Shown here in pieces: positions 56,206-64,000 of a stretch of DNA of 64,000 nt. A program made the position numbers and the translations under genes. The notes under the pieces are model-generated. The model had not been told where the DNA came from. It saw only the letters and a list, made by a program, of their open reading frames with translations, and searched no databases. The stretch comes from Niameybacter massiliensis (GTDB lineage Bacteria; Bacillota; Clostridia; Lachnospirales; Cellulosilyticaceae), in contig NZ_LN875035.1 of NCBI RefSeq assembly GCF_001282685.1, positions 1,505,572 to 1,569,571 on the forward strand, read 5' to 3'. Numbering within the stretch: the stretch's first letter is position 1; each line of letters opens with the position of its first letter.

Positions 56206-57462
56206 ATGCACACTTTACACGGTAATTTTACAACTGATACTCAATTCTTTGGAGGAAACAATGTCTTCGACCTCATTGAAGAATACGGGTCTCCACTCTA
56301 TATTTACAATGAAGAAATTCTTCGTACACGTTGCAAAGAAATTAAAAACTTAGTTACTTATGAGAACTTTGTTCCACACTATTCAGTAAAAGCAAATACA
56401 AATATTCACTTACTTAAAATTGTTAGAGAAGAAGGCCTTCATGCAGATGTTATGAGTCCTGGTGAAATATACCTTGCACTTCAAAGTGGATTCAAACCGG
56501 AAGAACTTTTCTTTATTCCAAATAACGTTACAGCTGAAGATATGCGTTATGCGATCAATCATGGTGTTCTAATGAGCTTAGATTCTCTTTCTCAACTTGA
56601 ACTTTATGGAGAAATGAACCCAGGTAGTAAAGTTGCTTTACGTTTCAATCCTGGTATTGGTGCTGGCCACCATGAAAAAGTTGTTACAGCAGGTAAAAAA
56701 ACTAAATTCGGAATTAACCAAGAAGATATTGATATTGTTAAATCTCTTCTTAAAAAATATGATTTAACATTAGTAGGAATTAATCAACACATCGGTTCAT
56801 TATTTATGGATTACGATCCATATATTCAAAGTACTGCTTCTATCTTACACATCGCAGAGCACTTTGAGGATTTAGAATTTATTGATTTAGGCGGTGGCTT
56901 CGGTATTCCTTATCATAAACAAGATGGTGAAGCACGCTTAGATATTAAAACACTTGGTCACAAACTCGATGTTGTACTTCACAACTTTGCTGAAAGCTAT
57001 GGCAAAAAACTTCAATTCCAAATTGAGCCTGGACGCTACATCCCTTGCGAATGCGGACTTATCCTTGGTACAGTTACAAGTTTAAAAGAAAATGCTGGTG
57101 TACATTACCTTGGAACAGATGTAGGATTCAATGTTCTTCAACGTCCTATTATGTATGACTCACATCATGATATGGAACTTTATACTACACATGTTGCTTG
57201 TACTTCACCACTAACACCTTTTACTGTAGTAGGTAACATTTGTGAAAGTGGGGATATTCTGGCTAAAGACCGTCTTCTTCCTACTCCACATGTAGGTGAC
57301 CTAATAGGAGTATTAGATGCTGGTGCTTACGGCTTCTCAATGTCATCTTCTTATAACCAACGTCCTCGTACTGCCGAAGTCCTTATTGAGGAAACTGGTA
57401 ATGTAAAATTAATCCGCAAACGTGAGACACTTGAAGATTTACTTCGTCCTATGCTTGTATAA
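56206..57462 (+). CDS. lysA: Diaminopimelate decarboxylase
   Basis: The 418-residue fold-type III PLP enzyme removes CO2 from meso-diaminopimelate to give lysine. The PLP lysine is K62 (HYSVKANTNIHLL). The glycine loop is DLGGGFGIP, the conserved arginine region is EPGRYIP, and the C-terminal domain has GNICESGDILAKDR and DAGAYGFSMSSSYNQRPR. The last two are typical of DAPDC; a carboxynorspermidine decarboxylase would differ. GGGAGG precedes the ATG. It is co-transcribed with the TrmB-type regulator. Confidence 0.92.
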   Translation: MHTLHGNFTTDTQFFGGNNVFDLIEEYGSPLYIYNEEILRTRCKEIKNLVTYENFVPHYSVKANTNIHLLKIVREEGLHADVMSPGEIYLALQSGFKPEELFFIPNNVTAEDMRYAINHGVLMSLDSLSQLELYGEMNPGSKVALRFNPGIGAGHHEKVVTAGKKTKFGINQEDIDIVKSLLKKYDLTLVGINQHIGSLFMDYDPYIQSTASILHIAEHFEDLEFIDLGGGFGIPYHKQDGEARLDIKTLGHKLDVVLHNFAESYGKKLQFQIEPGRYIPCECGLILGTVTSLKENAGVHYLGTDVGFNVLQRPIMYDSHHDMELYTTHVACTSPLTPFTVVGNICESGDILAKDRLLPTPHVGDLIGVLDAGAYGFSMSSSYNQRPRTAEVLIEETGNVKLIRKRETLEDLLRPMLV

Positions 57463-57485
57463 CAAGGATTAATATTAAAAATATA

Positions 57486-57538
57486 AAAAGAACCTTCTAT
57501 AGCTAGGAATTTTTCACTAGATATAGAAGGTTCTTTTT
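57486..57538. terminator. Bidirectional terminator of lysA and the chemoreceptor gene
   Basis: AAGAACCTTCTATA and TATAGAAGGTTCTT arms with T runs on both outer sides lie between the converging genes. Confidence 0.9.
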
Positions 57539-57554
57539 TATTATTCATTGCTAA

Positions 57555-59012
57555 CTAGAATACCATTTCTTCTTGTTGTTCTAATCTTTTAGCAATTTTT
57601 ATAATCTCTTGAAGCTTATTAATAATTTGCTCTGATATCCCATAGGTGTCTTGATAAATTCTCTGAGCTCCTACTAAATCTCCTGTTTCAATTGCACGAA
57701 TAACATGATGCCCGTTATTATGTAAGGTCTTATGAATGCCTTCAATCGTATCCCATACTTCTTTAATCTGTGGATGTTTAATCTCTAAACCATTATAAAA
57801 GTGACCAAACTCACACTTATTCTCATTTGTTTGGATAGCTTCAATCTTTTTATTTTTTAACATTGTTTCTAACTTAATAACCCATTTTTGATGTGCTTTA
57901 ATCGCTCTTTCAATAACTATTATAAATTGTTCATTTGAAAGTTTTGTATAACCCTCACTCATATTATGGAATATTGCTTTTATCTGGTTAGATACCCCTT
58001 CATCTATAGAACTAATACTCTTTGCATACTCATAAGTTTTCTCAGATACTTCGCTTACTTCTAAAGACATTTGATTCATTTTTTCTGTCTCAAGTACAAC
58101 TTCATTCATCCCAACTGAAATCTCTTGTGCTGACTGATTAATCTCATTTATCGTTGTTGATAAAGTTTGAATTTGCCCTACTGTCATCTCTAGATTACGT
58201 CCGCCTTCTTCAAATGTATGATTAACTTGTTCCATCTTTGAATCCATTTCTTCCATTGAGTGAATGGTTGTTTTAACACTATGGATACCATCGGTTGTTG
58301 CTTCTCTAATATTTTGTGTAAAGGTCTGCATATCACCTAACTTACTTTTTGTGCCTTCTGCTAACTTTCTAATTTCTTCTGCAACAACAGCAAATCCTCT
58401 CCCCTGTTCCCCTGCTCTTGCTGCTTCAATACTAGCATTTAAAGCAAGTAAATTAGTTTGCTCTGCAATAGCTCTTACACCTTCTACAATCTCATCTACT
58501 TTATGTGAAAGTTGCTCTAAGACATTAATTTTATCTTCCATAATCTTTGCATTATCGAATACTACTTGTCTAATATTATTGATTTCATTAAGTTGTTGCA
58601 TATTTTCTTTATTTGTAGTCATAAGCTCTAGTGACTTACTACTTACCTCTTTAAGGACGTGGGTGCTTTCTTCCAAACTCACAGATACTTCATTTATACT
58701 TAACTTCGCTTCTTCTACAATTGCCATATTACAATTACTTGACATCTCTAACTCTGCTGCAATATTTTTAAGTCTATTTGCACTAAAGCTCATTGTTACA
58801 TCAAACTCACTCAACTTTGAGCTTTCTGCTAGAAGTTGGACTGTCATATCATAATTTAGACTATGTACATTCATATATCTATCTACAACTTCTAATACTT
58901 TTTGATGCTGTGGGTGGTTTGTTTTAGGTGCTTCACAGCATTTCCCTTTCATATTACTTTCCATATAATCAAAGATACTGCATACTTCTGAACACTTTTT
59001 ACGTTTGAACAT
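57555..59012 (-). CDS. Soluble methyl-accepting chemotaxis protein with C-terminal CZB zinc domain
   Basis: The 485-residue protein has no membrane segment. Its N-terminus is Cys-rich ([17 protein letters not shown]). The signalling hairpin tip is [41 protein letters not shown]-type, of which [19 protein letters not shown] is the core. Residues about 365-465 form a CZB domain with [20 protein letters not shown] and HNNGHH supplying the His3-Cys zinc ligands. CZB receptors sense zinc or hypochlorite. It could act on chemotaxis or on another CheA-like pathway. GAGGAG precedes the ATG. Confidence 0.9.
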   Translation of the reverse strand: MFKRKKCSEVCSIFDYMESNMKGKCCEAPKTNHPQHQKVLEVVDRYMNVHSLNYDMTVQLLAESSKLSEFDVTMSFSANRLKNIAAELEMSSNCNMAIVEEAKLSINEVSVSLEESTHVLKEVSSKSLELMTTNKENMQQLNEINNIRQVVFDNAKIMEDKINVLEQLSHKVDEIVEGVRAIAEQTNLLALNASIEAARAGEQGRGFAVVAEEIRKLAEGTKSKLGDMQTFTQNIREATTDGIHSVKTTIHSMEEMDSKMEQVNHTFEEGGRNLEMTVGQIQTLSTTINEINQSAQEISVGMNEVVLETEKMNQMSLEVSEVSEKTYEYAKSISSIDEGVSNQIKAIFHNMSEGYTKLSNEQFIIVIERAIKAHQKWVIKLETMLKNKKIEAIQTNENKCEFGHFYNGLEIKHPQIKEVWDTIEGIHKTLHNNGHHVIRAIETGDLVGAQRIYQDTYGISEQIINKLQEIIKIAKRLEQQEEMVF

Positions 59013-59230
59013 ATTAAACGATCTCCTCGTATATTTTATATATTTTATATATTTTCACCTTAAGTCAACCCTACTCTTCCGCTAATATTACTGATATCTA
59101 AATTATAAACTAGGTTTACACTCGTTTACAATTATTTTTTATCTTTCCTGTCTCATTTACTTCTATCCTATACATTTAGCTCAACTTATAGTAAAATACA
59201 TAAGATTAAGTATGATAAAAGGAGATTCCT

Positions 59231-60421
59231 ATGAAAACTTTTGAGCTTATTGCTACTTCTACCTTTGGAATCGAATCTGTTGTTCGACATGAAGTAGAAG
59301 AACTTGGCTATGAAATAAATGAAGTTGCGGATGGTAAGATTACTTATATAGGTGATGTTGAAGCCATCGTTCTTTCTAATTTATGGCTTCGCAGTGCTGA
59401 CCGTGTACTTCTTAAGATGGGAGAATTTAAAGCCCTTACTTTTGAAACACTTTTCAATGAAACTGCAGCTATTCCTTGGGAAAAATGGATTACACCAGAT
59501 GCTAAATTCACTGTTAATGGTAAATCCGTTAAATCTGCTCTCTTTAGTATTTCTGACTGTCAATCTATCGTAAAAAAAGCTATTGTTACACGTTTACAAA
59601 AAGTTTATGGCATTGAATGGTTTGAAGAAACTGGTCCAAGCTATACTGTACAAGTATCTCTTCTTAAAGATATTGCAACTTTAACTATTGATACAACTGG
59701 TAATGAAGGTCTTCACAAACGTGGTTACCGTGTAAGCACTGTAGAAGCACCTATTAAAGAAACATTGGCTGCTGCACTTTTACAAATTAGTTACTGGCAA
59801 AAAGGACGTATTCTATATGATCCATGTTGTGGTAGCGGTACATTTGCTATTGAAGCTGCTATGATGGCTAAAAATATTGCCCCTGGGCTTAACCGTTCTT
59901 TTGCATCTTGTGCATGGCCTCAAGTGCCTCGTAAACTTTGGCAAGAGCTTCGCGAGGAAGCACGTGACCAAATGGACCAAAAAGGTAACCCTATCATCTA
60001 TGCTTCTGATATTAATCGTAATGCGATTTTAGCTGCACGTGAGAACGCAGAAGCTGCTGGTGTAGGCGAATGTATCCAATTCTTTGCAAAACCAATCCAC
60101 AAGACTTCTCTTCCTCATGGAGACTATGGTGTTGTAATCTGTAACCCACCTTATGGTGAACGTATTAGTACAAGTCAAGAACTTCCTAGACTTCATAAGG
60201 ATTTACGTACCCTTATTGACTCTAATGAAACTTGGTCTTTCTATGCTGTTACATCTGCACCTGATTTTGAAAAAGACTTTGGAAAACGTGCTAATAAAAA
60301 TCGTAAACTTTTCAACGGACGTATTCCAGTTAAATTCTATCAATACTTTGGACCTCGCCCACCAAAAGATGGTGAGAACTTCAAAGTTGTTGAGCCAAAT
60401 GAGAAGCAACCAATAGAATAA
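59231..60421 (+). CDS. THUMP-domain class I rRNA methyltransferase (RlmL N2-guanine type)
   Basis: The 396-residue protein starts with a ferredoxin-like and THUMP RNA-binding region (residues about 1-155). A Rossmann methyltransferase follows with motif I DPCCGSGTFAIEAA and the N2-guanine catalytic motif CNPPYGER. This is the YpsC/RlmL group that makes m2G in 23S rRNA. AAGGAGA precedes the ATG. It stands alone and ends in a strong bidirectional terminator. Confidence 0.93.
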   Translation: MKTFELIATSTFGIESVVRHEVEELGYEINEVADGKITYIGDVEAIVLSNLWLRSADRVLLKMGEFKALTFETLFNETAAIPWEKWITPDAKFTVNGKSVKSALFSISDCQSIVKKAIVTRLQKVYGIEWFEETGPSYTVQVSLLKDIATLTIDTTGNEGLHKRGYRVSTVEAPIKETLAAALLQISYWQKGRILYDPCCGSGTFAIEAAMMAKNIAPGLNRSFASCAWPQVPRKLWQELREEARDQMDQKGNPIIYASDINRNAILAARENAEAAGVGECIQFFAKPIHKTSLPHGDYGVVICNPPYGERISTSQELPRLHKDLRTLIDSNETWSFYAVTSAPDFEKDFGKRANKNRKLFNGRIPVKFYQYFGPRPPKDGENFKVVEPNEKQPIE

Positions 60422-60470
60422 AAAAAGGCACATAGAGCGTGTATACTTACCTGGCTCTATGTGCCTTTTT
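60421..60470. terminator. Bidirectional terminator
   Basis: AAAAAAGGCACATAGAGC and its complement form an 18-base stem immediately at the stop codon of the methyltransferase gene, facing the histidine kinase gene. Confidence 0.92.
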
Positions 60471-60488
60471 TATAAATTTTAAAATTAA

Positions 60489-61877
60489 TTATTCTGGAAA
60501 CACAATTTTAAAACTTGTCCCTTGATTGACTTTACTTGTAATTTCTACTACTCCACCATAAAGCTCTACAATATGCTTAACAATAGAAAGTCCTAGACCT
60601 GTACCACCACTTTTACGTGATCTACTTTTATCTACTCTGTAAAATCTTTCAAAAATACGTGGTAAGCTTTCTTCTGGAATACCTATCCCTGTATCTTGTA
60701 CACAAAATACTTTCTTTCCATCTTCAATATAAGTAGAGATTATTACATTTCCTTCATCTGTATACTTAACTGCATTACTTACTATATTCATAATAACTTG
60801 TTTCACATAATCTGTATTGGCACACTCTAGAATAAGAGGTTGCTTAATATCTAGTTTAATTTCTACTTGCTTTTCAGTTGCATTTTGCTCAAGCATTGAT
60901 ACAACTTCTTCGATTAATGGTGTAAAGTTGACTTCACTCCCATCATTATTCTCCATATTTTCAATTTCAGACAGGCATAGTATATCTTGAATTAAGCGAT
61001 AAAGTCTCTTGGCCTCTATATCAATAATATCGATAAATCTCAATGCTATATCTCTGTTATCAATTGCCCCTTCTTTTAACGTCTCTGCAAAACCTTGTAT
61101 GCTCGTAAGTGGCGTCTTAAGTTCATGAGATACATTGCTTACAAATTGATAACGCATGACTTCTAGCTGCCTTGTTTGAGTAATGTCTCTTATGGAAATA
61201 ATAAATCCATATTTTTTTCGTCCTTTACTAATAGGTCCTATACGAAAATGTAAAATTTGATCATTTTTAAGAAATTCACAAGAACCATATACACCTTGTC
61301 CCACCGCTTTTTCTATAACCTGCATAACCTTTGCATCACGGATTAAAGCAAGTATAGATTGATTCTTAATAGCATCTCCACCTAATAGTGTTCTAACCTT
61401 TTCATTTCCTTCTGTAATATAGCCTTCTTCATCTAAAATAATAATCGCTTCATTTAAATTACTTAATATAGATTCTGCTTTAGTTTTTTGATATTGGAGT
61501 TTTCTAATCGTTCTATAAAGTTTTTCCCCCATATCATCTAAGGCACTTGCTAATTGTTGAACCTCTTTTATACTATAATTTTTAACTTGATGAACGTATT
61601 CACCTTTTGCAAATGAACTTGCTTCTTCTGTCATATTTTGCATAGGGTCAACAATTTCTTTAATAAATGTTCTGAGTATCCAGTATAGAATAATGGATGC
61701 AATAACAGTTATCCCTACTGTCTTATAAATCATCTGAGTACCTAAATGCACAGCTACATTCTTTTCTAGTAAACCTCTAATACTTAACTCTTCGTAGCTG
61801 AGATAACTACTACTCATATAAATAAGCGCTAATACCCATATTGCTACCATTACAGGTCCAATAATCTTATTTTTCAT
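60489..61877 (-). CDS. Sensor histidine kinase, PhoR/WalK-like
   Basis: The 462-residue protein has two membrane helices (residues about 8-26 and 50-68). Only about 25 residues lie between them, so there is little external sensing domain. A HAMP domain, a PAS domain (about 130-230), the HisKA box FVSNVSHELKTPLTS with the phospho-accepting His, and an ATPase domain (NIVSNAVKYTDEG; GIGIPEESLPRIFERFYRVDKS; GGTGLGLSIVKH) follow. The order is that of PhoR. Its start is three bases from the response regulator stop. Cognate signal is unknown. Confidence 0.93.
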   Translation of the reverse strand: MKNKIIGPVMVAIWVLALIYMSSSYLSYEELSIRGLLEKNVAVHLGTQMIYKTVGITVIASIILYWILRTFIKEIVDPMQNMTEEASSFAKGEYVHQVKNYSIKEVQQLASALDDMGEKLYRTIRKLQYQKTKAESILSNLNEAIIILDEEGYITEGNEKVRTLLGGDAIKNQSILALIRDAKVMQVIEKAVGQGVYGSCEFLKNDQILHFRIGPISKGRKKYGFIISIRDITQTRQLEVMRYQFVSNVSHELKTPLTSIQGFAETLKEGAIDNRDIALRFIDIIDIEAKRLYRLIQDILCLSEIENMENNDGSEVNFTPLIEEVVSMLEQNATEKQVEIKLDIKQPLILECANTDYVKQVIMNIVSNAVKYTDEGNVIISTYIEDGKKVFCVQDTGIGIPEESLPRIFERFYRVDKSRSRKSGGTGLGLSIVKHIVELYGGVVEITSKVNQGTSFKIVFPE

Positions 61878-61880
61878 GCA

Positions 61881-62585
61881 TTACTCCTTTGTAAAGCGAT
61901 AGCCTACTCCACGTACTGTTTCTATACAATCCTCTAGACCATACTGTGTTAGCTTAGATCTTAAATAACGGATATGTACATCTACTGTCCTTGTTTCACC
62001 ATAGTATTCATAACCCCAAATACGATCGAGCAATACTTCTCTTGTCATTACACGACCTTTGTTTTGCATTAGAATTTTTAAAATCTCAAATTCTTTAAGT
62101 GTTAGTTCTAATTGTTGATCACCAAAAAAAACTGTATGACTTTCTATATCTAGTCTTAAATCTTTATAATTTAATTCTTGAGCTTCTTTATTTGTACTTT
62201 TTTCTATACGTTGATTTCTTCTAACTACCGCATTGACGCGAGCTACTACTTCCCTTACACTGAATGGTTTGGTAATATAATCATCTGCACCTAACTCAAG
62301 ACCTATAATCTTATCAATTTCTTCCGCTTTTGCTGTTACCATGATAATAGGCATATTTTGAGTTTTAGGATTGCTCCTATACTTTTTAAGTGCTGTCATA
62401 CCATCCATGTCAGGTAGCATAATATCTAAGAGTGTCAAATCTACTACTTCATCCTCTAAAATTCGATCGGCTTCTTGTATACATGTTGCTGTAAAAACTT
62501 TAAATCCATTTTGAGATAAGTTGTAAGCGATGAGTTCAAGAATATGTTCTTCATCGTCTACTATCAAAATTTTTACTTTTTCCAT
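61881..62585 (-). CDS. OmpR/PhoB family response regulator
   Basis: The 234-residue protein has a receiver domain (ILIVDDEEHILELIAYNL; phospho-acceptor Asp in LLDIMLPDMDG; Lys in YITKPF) and a winged-helix DNA-binding domain (ELTLKEFEILKILMQNKGRVMTREVLL; GYRFTKE end). It pairs with the kinase directly downstream. GGAGG precedes the ATG. A phosphate-type PhoP role is suggested only by family similarity; no pst or phosphatase genes flank it. Confidence 0.94.
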   Translation of the reverse strand: MEKVKILIVDDEEHILELIAYNLSQNGFKVFTATCIQEADRILEDEVVDLTLLDIMLPDMDGMTALKKYRSNPKTQNMPIIMVTAKAEEIDKIIGLELGADDYITKPFSVREVVARVNAVVRRNQRIEKSTNKEAQELNYKDLRLDIESHTVFFGDQQLELTLKEFEILKILMQNKGRVMTREVLLDRIWGYEYYGETRTVDVHIRYLRSKLTQYGLEDCIETVRGVGYRFTKE

Positions 62586-62737
62586 ATTTATCCTCCACTC
62601 TTGTGTTTACATCTTTTATTATAAACGTAAACTACGTATAAGTAAATTTACCAGACACCTTTTTGAGGACTTTGGATATAATAAGTGGTAGAGAACGAGA
62701 TTTTCTATTTATTTTTCACATTTAAGGGGGATTTGAA

Positions 62738-63172
62738 ATGTCAAAGCTACTTAGTAAACAAGAACTCGAGGCCCATATTAATCAATTCCGTGATATTTTA
62801 GCCCATTTTGATTATAGTCAGCTTAAGAACATACGCTTTTTTAATCTAGAGTCTCTTTATAACTATATGGATACTGTAGAGGGAAATCCTTTTCAAGAAC
62901 AGTATCAAGCTTTACAATCTGAACTTGATTTTCTTCAACCCTATCTCCCTTTTGTATCTTCAGAACGTGCAGCTCATTTTTTAACTGCTATGTCTAAAGC
63001 AAAAGATGATGAAGAAATTGCCGAGATAAAAAAAGACTATACCCAAAAACTTCGAAAAGATTTTATCAATGTCGCTCGTACTATGACGACCAATGATCAA
63101 TGGGCATCTTTACTTTCTACATGTGAAGAAATTCGCCTTCATAAAGAAGAAAGTAGCCTTGCGAGTTATTAA
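62738..63172 (+). CDS. Hypothetical protein (144 aa)
   Basis: The product is a soluble, mostly helical protein beginning SKLLSKQELEAHINQFRDIL, with a middle region NPFQEQYQALQSELDFLQPYL and a Lys-rich helix near residues 110-120. A GGGGG-containing site precedes the ATG. It is divergent from the two-component system and has its own terminator. I recognise no family. Confidence 0.65.
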   Translation: MSKLLSKQELEAHINQFRDILAHFDYSQLKNIRFFNLESLYNYMDTVEGNPFQEQYQALQSELDFLQPYLPFVSSERAAHFLTAMSKAKDDEEIAEIKKDYTQKLRKDFINVARTMTTNDQWASLLSTCEEIRLHKEESSLASY

Positions 63173-63181
63173 ATTAAATGT

Positions 63182-63218
63182 ATAATAAAAAACAAGGCAT
63201 TGCCTTGTTTTTTATTAT
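63182..63218 (+). terminator. Terminator of the 62738 gene
   Basis: Eighteen-base perfect arms, centred on one T, include AACAAGGCA and TGCCTTGTT with A and T runs outside. Confidence 0.9.
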
Positions 63219-63237
63219 ACGCAGAAAGGATTTTTTC

Positions 63238-64000
63238 ATGTCAAATGCTACAAGATTCTATAGTTTAAACGATTTTTTAAAAGAACGTCATGGCGAAAAA
63301 GTAATGAAACTCTCATTAGATGGAGGCTTTACTTGTCCTAATAGAGATGGAAAAGTCGCTACTGGTGGATGTATCTTTTGTAGTAGTCGTGGTAGTGGAG
63401 ACTTTACAAGTTCTTCCAAATACTCTATTACAAAACAAATGGAAGAGAATATTACCTTATTATCTAATAAATGGCCTAACGTCACAAAATATATGCCTTA
63501 TTTCCAAGCTTACTCTAGTACATATGCCCCTTTACAAGTATTAAAAGAGCAATATGAAGAAGCTCTAAGTTTTCCTAATGTAGTCGGTCTTGCTATTGCA
63601 ACAAGACCAGATTGCTTAGAAGAAGATCTATTAGACTACTTAGGTGAGCTTAATAAACGTACACATCTTTGGATTGAATTAGGACTTCAAACAATACATT
63701 CAAAAACAAGTTCATTCATAAATAGGGGGCATGATCTAGCTTGTTTTGAAGAATCTGTTTACAAGCTTTATAACCGTGGTATAGAAGTCGTTGCACATAT
63801 GATTATTGGGCTTCCTTACGAAACTCGAGAAGATATACTTGCAACAGCTACCTATATGAGTAAGCTACCTCTTCAAGGCGTTAAAATGCATATGCTGCAT
63901 GTATTAGATAATGCACCTCTTGGCAAACTTTATAATAAAGAACCATTTCCACTACTTACAGAGGATGAGTATGTAGAAATTGTAGGAGAGATACTCAAAA
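63238..64000 (+). CDS. TIGR01212-type radical SAM protein (3' end outside window)
   Basis: The first 254 residues are in the window. The N-terminus RFYSLNDFLKERHGEKVMKL is followed by the cluster-binding segment FTCPNRDG and GGCIFCSS, the variant cysteine spacing of the YtqA/YhcC radical SAM group. Later, barrel motifs include IATRPDCLEEDLL, WIELGLQTIHSKTS, INRGHD and HMIIGLPYETREDI. The function of this group is not established; tRNA or other cofactor modification has been suggested. AAAGGA lies seven bases before the ATG. Confidence 0.9.
   Translation, partial: MSNATRFYSLNDFLKERHGEKVMKLSLDGGFTCPNRDGKVATGGCIFCSSRGSGDFTSSSKYSITKQMEENITLLSNKWPNVTKYMPYFQAYSSTYAPLQVLKEQYEEALSFPNVVGLAIATRPDCLEEDLLDYLGELNKRTHLWIELGLQTIHSKTSSFINRGHDLACFEESVYKLYNRGIEVVAHMIIGLPYETREDILATATYMSKLPLQGVKMHMLHVLDNAPLGKLYNKEPFPLLTEDEYVEIVGEILK

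Noticed and set aside
58264-58854. 196-residue plus-strand open frame opposite the chemoreceptor gene
   Set aside because: It is an antisense shadow of the helical chemoreceptor codons, without ribosome binding site or recognisable domain.

Overview
The window is AT-rich DNA with short intergenic gaps, strong AGGAGG-type ribosome binding sites and many U-tailed terminators. Its content (Isc-type NifS/NifU with an Rrf2 regulator, a SpoVB-type flippase, a collagen-like spore-surface type protein, a 2x[4Fe-4S] ferredoxin, a sulfite-reductase-like protein, a TypA GTPase) fits a low-GC anaerobic, spore-forming member of the Clostridia. A Cellulosilyticum-like Lachnospirales member is my best guess from memory, held with low confidence. 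No phage, transposon, CRISPR array, tRNA or rRNA gene was recognised.

Left part (1-12.5 kb): a LacI-regulated sugar-catabolic cluster (regulator, Gfo/Idh/MocA oxidoreductase, sugar isomerase cut by the window edge); a PhoU-fused Na/Pi symporter; an iscR-nifS-nifU-mnmA operon that couples sulfur mobilisation to tRNA thiolation and carries a clear palindromic operator; a NusG-II-like and Gx-transporter pair; a candidate pseudoknotted non-coding RNA at about 9.18-9.43 kb; a GH3 lipoprotein, a DUF2225 protein and an ADP-ribosylglycohydrolase. Centre-left (12.8-25.1 kb): one long operon for valine, leucine and isoleucine synthesis, ilvB-ilvN-ilvC-leuA-leuC-leuD-leuB-ilvE-ilvD-ilvB2. It is driven by a consensus promoter and has a leader that carries both a CodY-like box and an intrinsic attenuator.

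Centre (25.4-43.6 kb): TPR, DUF4870 and BI-1 proteins, a split LysO exporter next to EutH, an HD-GYP-type protein, a guanine riboswitch controlling an NCS2 nucleobase permease, a compact run of unusual small genes at 33.0-34.1 kb (frameshifted ArsR-type regulator, half-length NifX-like protein, 40-aa and 59-aa proteins), a UDG-fold protein with a sulfite-reductase-like protein, a membrane protein with a zinc-ribbon partner, TypA, an amino acid permease, and a LysR regulator with a flavodoxin-like lipoprotein.

Right part (43.8-64 kb): ferredoxin, topoisomerase III, a collagen-repeat surface protein, a methyltransferase-fold protein, a small alarmone synthetase with MetA, a SpoVB flippase facing RarA, a TrmB-type regulator with diaminopimelate decarboxylase, a soluble CZB-type chemoreceptor, an rRNA methyltransferase, a PhoR/PhoP-like two-component pair, and a radical SAM protein cut by the window edge. 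The most promising undescribed items are the pseudoknotted RNA, the 33-34 kb small-gene cluster, and the dual regulation of the ilv-leu leader.
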